A stretch of 5,479 bases of DNA from Bacteroidota bacterium (GTDB lineage Bacteria > Bacteroidota > Bacteroidia > Bacteroidales > B39-G9), in contig QMPG01000238.1 in NCBI GenBank assembly GCA_003648455.1, positions 1 to 5,479 of the forward strand, read 5' to 3'. Shown here piece by piece: positions 5,269 to 5,479 of this stretch. The number at the start of each line of letters is the position of its first letter. Position 1 is the first letter of the stretch. The notes under the pieces are model-generated. The model was not told the DNA's origin, did not search any database, and saw only the letters and a program-made list of their open reading frames with translations. The position numbers and the translations under genes are program-made.

Positions 5269-5438
5269 GATGGATAAGTCTTAACCCGAAAAATTCATAA
5301 TTTTTCTACGCTTAAGAATTACCAACAAATTTGGTGTTTTTTAAACCCCAAATTTTGGTACTTCTAATGCGGGATTTCCCGCTTTACTTCCCACTATCCA
5401 TCGCTAATTCATGCAATTCACTTCGTTTTTGCATGAAT
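5269..5438. other. Noncoding stretch dense in inverted repeats
   Basis: The gap after the glycosylase gene has no convincing reading frame but several nested or neighbouring stems. GATGGATA (5269-5276) pairs with TATCCATC (5395-5402), enclosing the rest. Inside are GAAAAATT/AATTTTTC (5288-5306, 3-base loop), AAATTTGG/CCAAATTT (5327-5355) and GCGGGA/TCCCGC (5369-5382, 2-base loop). Outside, ATTCATGCAA/TTGCATGAAT (5407-5438) makes a 10-bp stem with a 12-base loop. It resembles a folded dispersed element or a structured RNA more than plain spacer. I do not recognise a named family, and integron attC core sites were not found. Confidence 0.5.
5321..5342 (+). terminator. Weak terminator-like hairpin after the glycosylase gene
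   Basis: ACCAA (5321-5325) and TTGGT (5331-5335) form a 5-bp stem, followed by G and six T residues (5337-5342). It is the only stem plus T run within 110 bases of the glycosylase stop on the plus strand. The stem is short and overlaps alternative pairings in the structured stretch, so this is only a candidate. Confidence 0.3.
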
Positions 5439-5479
5439 ATACTCTATTAAAAAACAAATTTTAAGCCACTTTTTTTTTG

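Noticed and set aside
5269..5402. Integron attC-like site, prompted by TTAAC at 5281-5285 and several stems.
   Set aside because: The required paired RYYYAAC and GTTRRRY core sites were not found, and there is no integrase or cassette array.

Overview
The window is AT-rich DNA that reads as a chromosomal segment of a Bacteroidetes bacterium, probably Bacteroidales-like and from an uncultured or environmental lineage. Three things suggest this. Strong Shine-Dalgarno sites are missing before the starts. A TTG-N20-TAnnTTTG promoter, the Bacteroidetes -33/-7 type, lies 22 bases before one gene, and TAnnTTTG boxes lie before others. The gaps between genes carry short GTCATTGC- and GTCATCCTGAAC-type palindromic repeats. 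The genus cannot be told from this sequence.

Layout from left to right. (1) At 3-302 is the C-terminal part of an MnmD-type tRNA wobble-uridine methyltransferase that enters from the left edge. An in-frame TAA cuts it, and its conserved tail continues in the same frame to a second TAA at 348-350. (2) At 351-565 are a GTCATTGC inverted repeat with a 16-bp perfect palindrome inside its right half, a fragment of a second repeat, and a strong bidirectional terminator. (3) At 566-1930 on the minus strand is an FAD/NAD(P)H disulfide oxidoreductase of the CoA-disulfide reductase/NADH oxidase type. (4) At 1931-2133 is a divergent promoter region. (5) At 2134-3605 on the plus strand is a tight two-gene operon: a U32 'peptidase' family Fe-S protein, most like the tRNA/rRNA hydroxylases, followed two bases later by a small 4-cysteine ferredoxin. 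(6) At 3606-3899 is a gap with an imperfect inverted repeat. (7) At 3900-4373 is a GuaD-type guanine deaminase. (8) At 4374-4701 is a gap with a possible terminator and a composite repeat. (9) At 4702-5232 is an AAG/MPG-type 3-methyladenine DNA glycosylase. (10) At 5233-5479 is a noncoding stretch dense in hairpins.

The genes are mostly housekeeping: tRNA/rRNA modification, thiol or redox balance, purine salvage and base-excision repair. Only the U32 gene and the ferredoxin clearly form one functional unit, which I read as an Fe-S hydroxylase with a possible dedicated electron carrier. I see no defence system, CRISPR array, insertion sequence with a transposase, phage gene, tRNA or rRNA. The observations most worth checking are the nonsense codon in the MnmD tail, the U32-ferredoxin pair, and the repeat families in every long gap.
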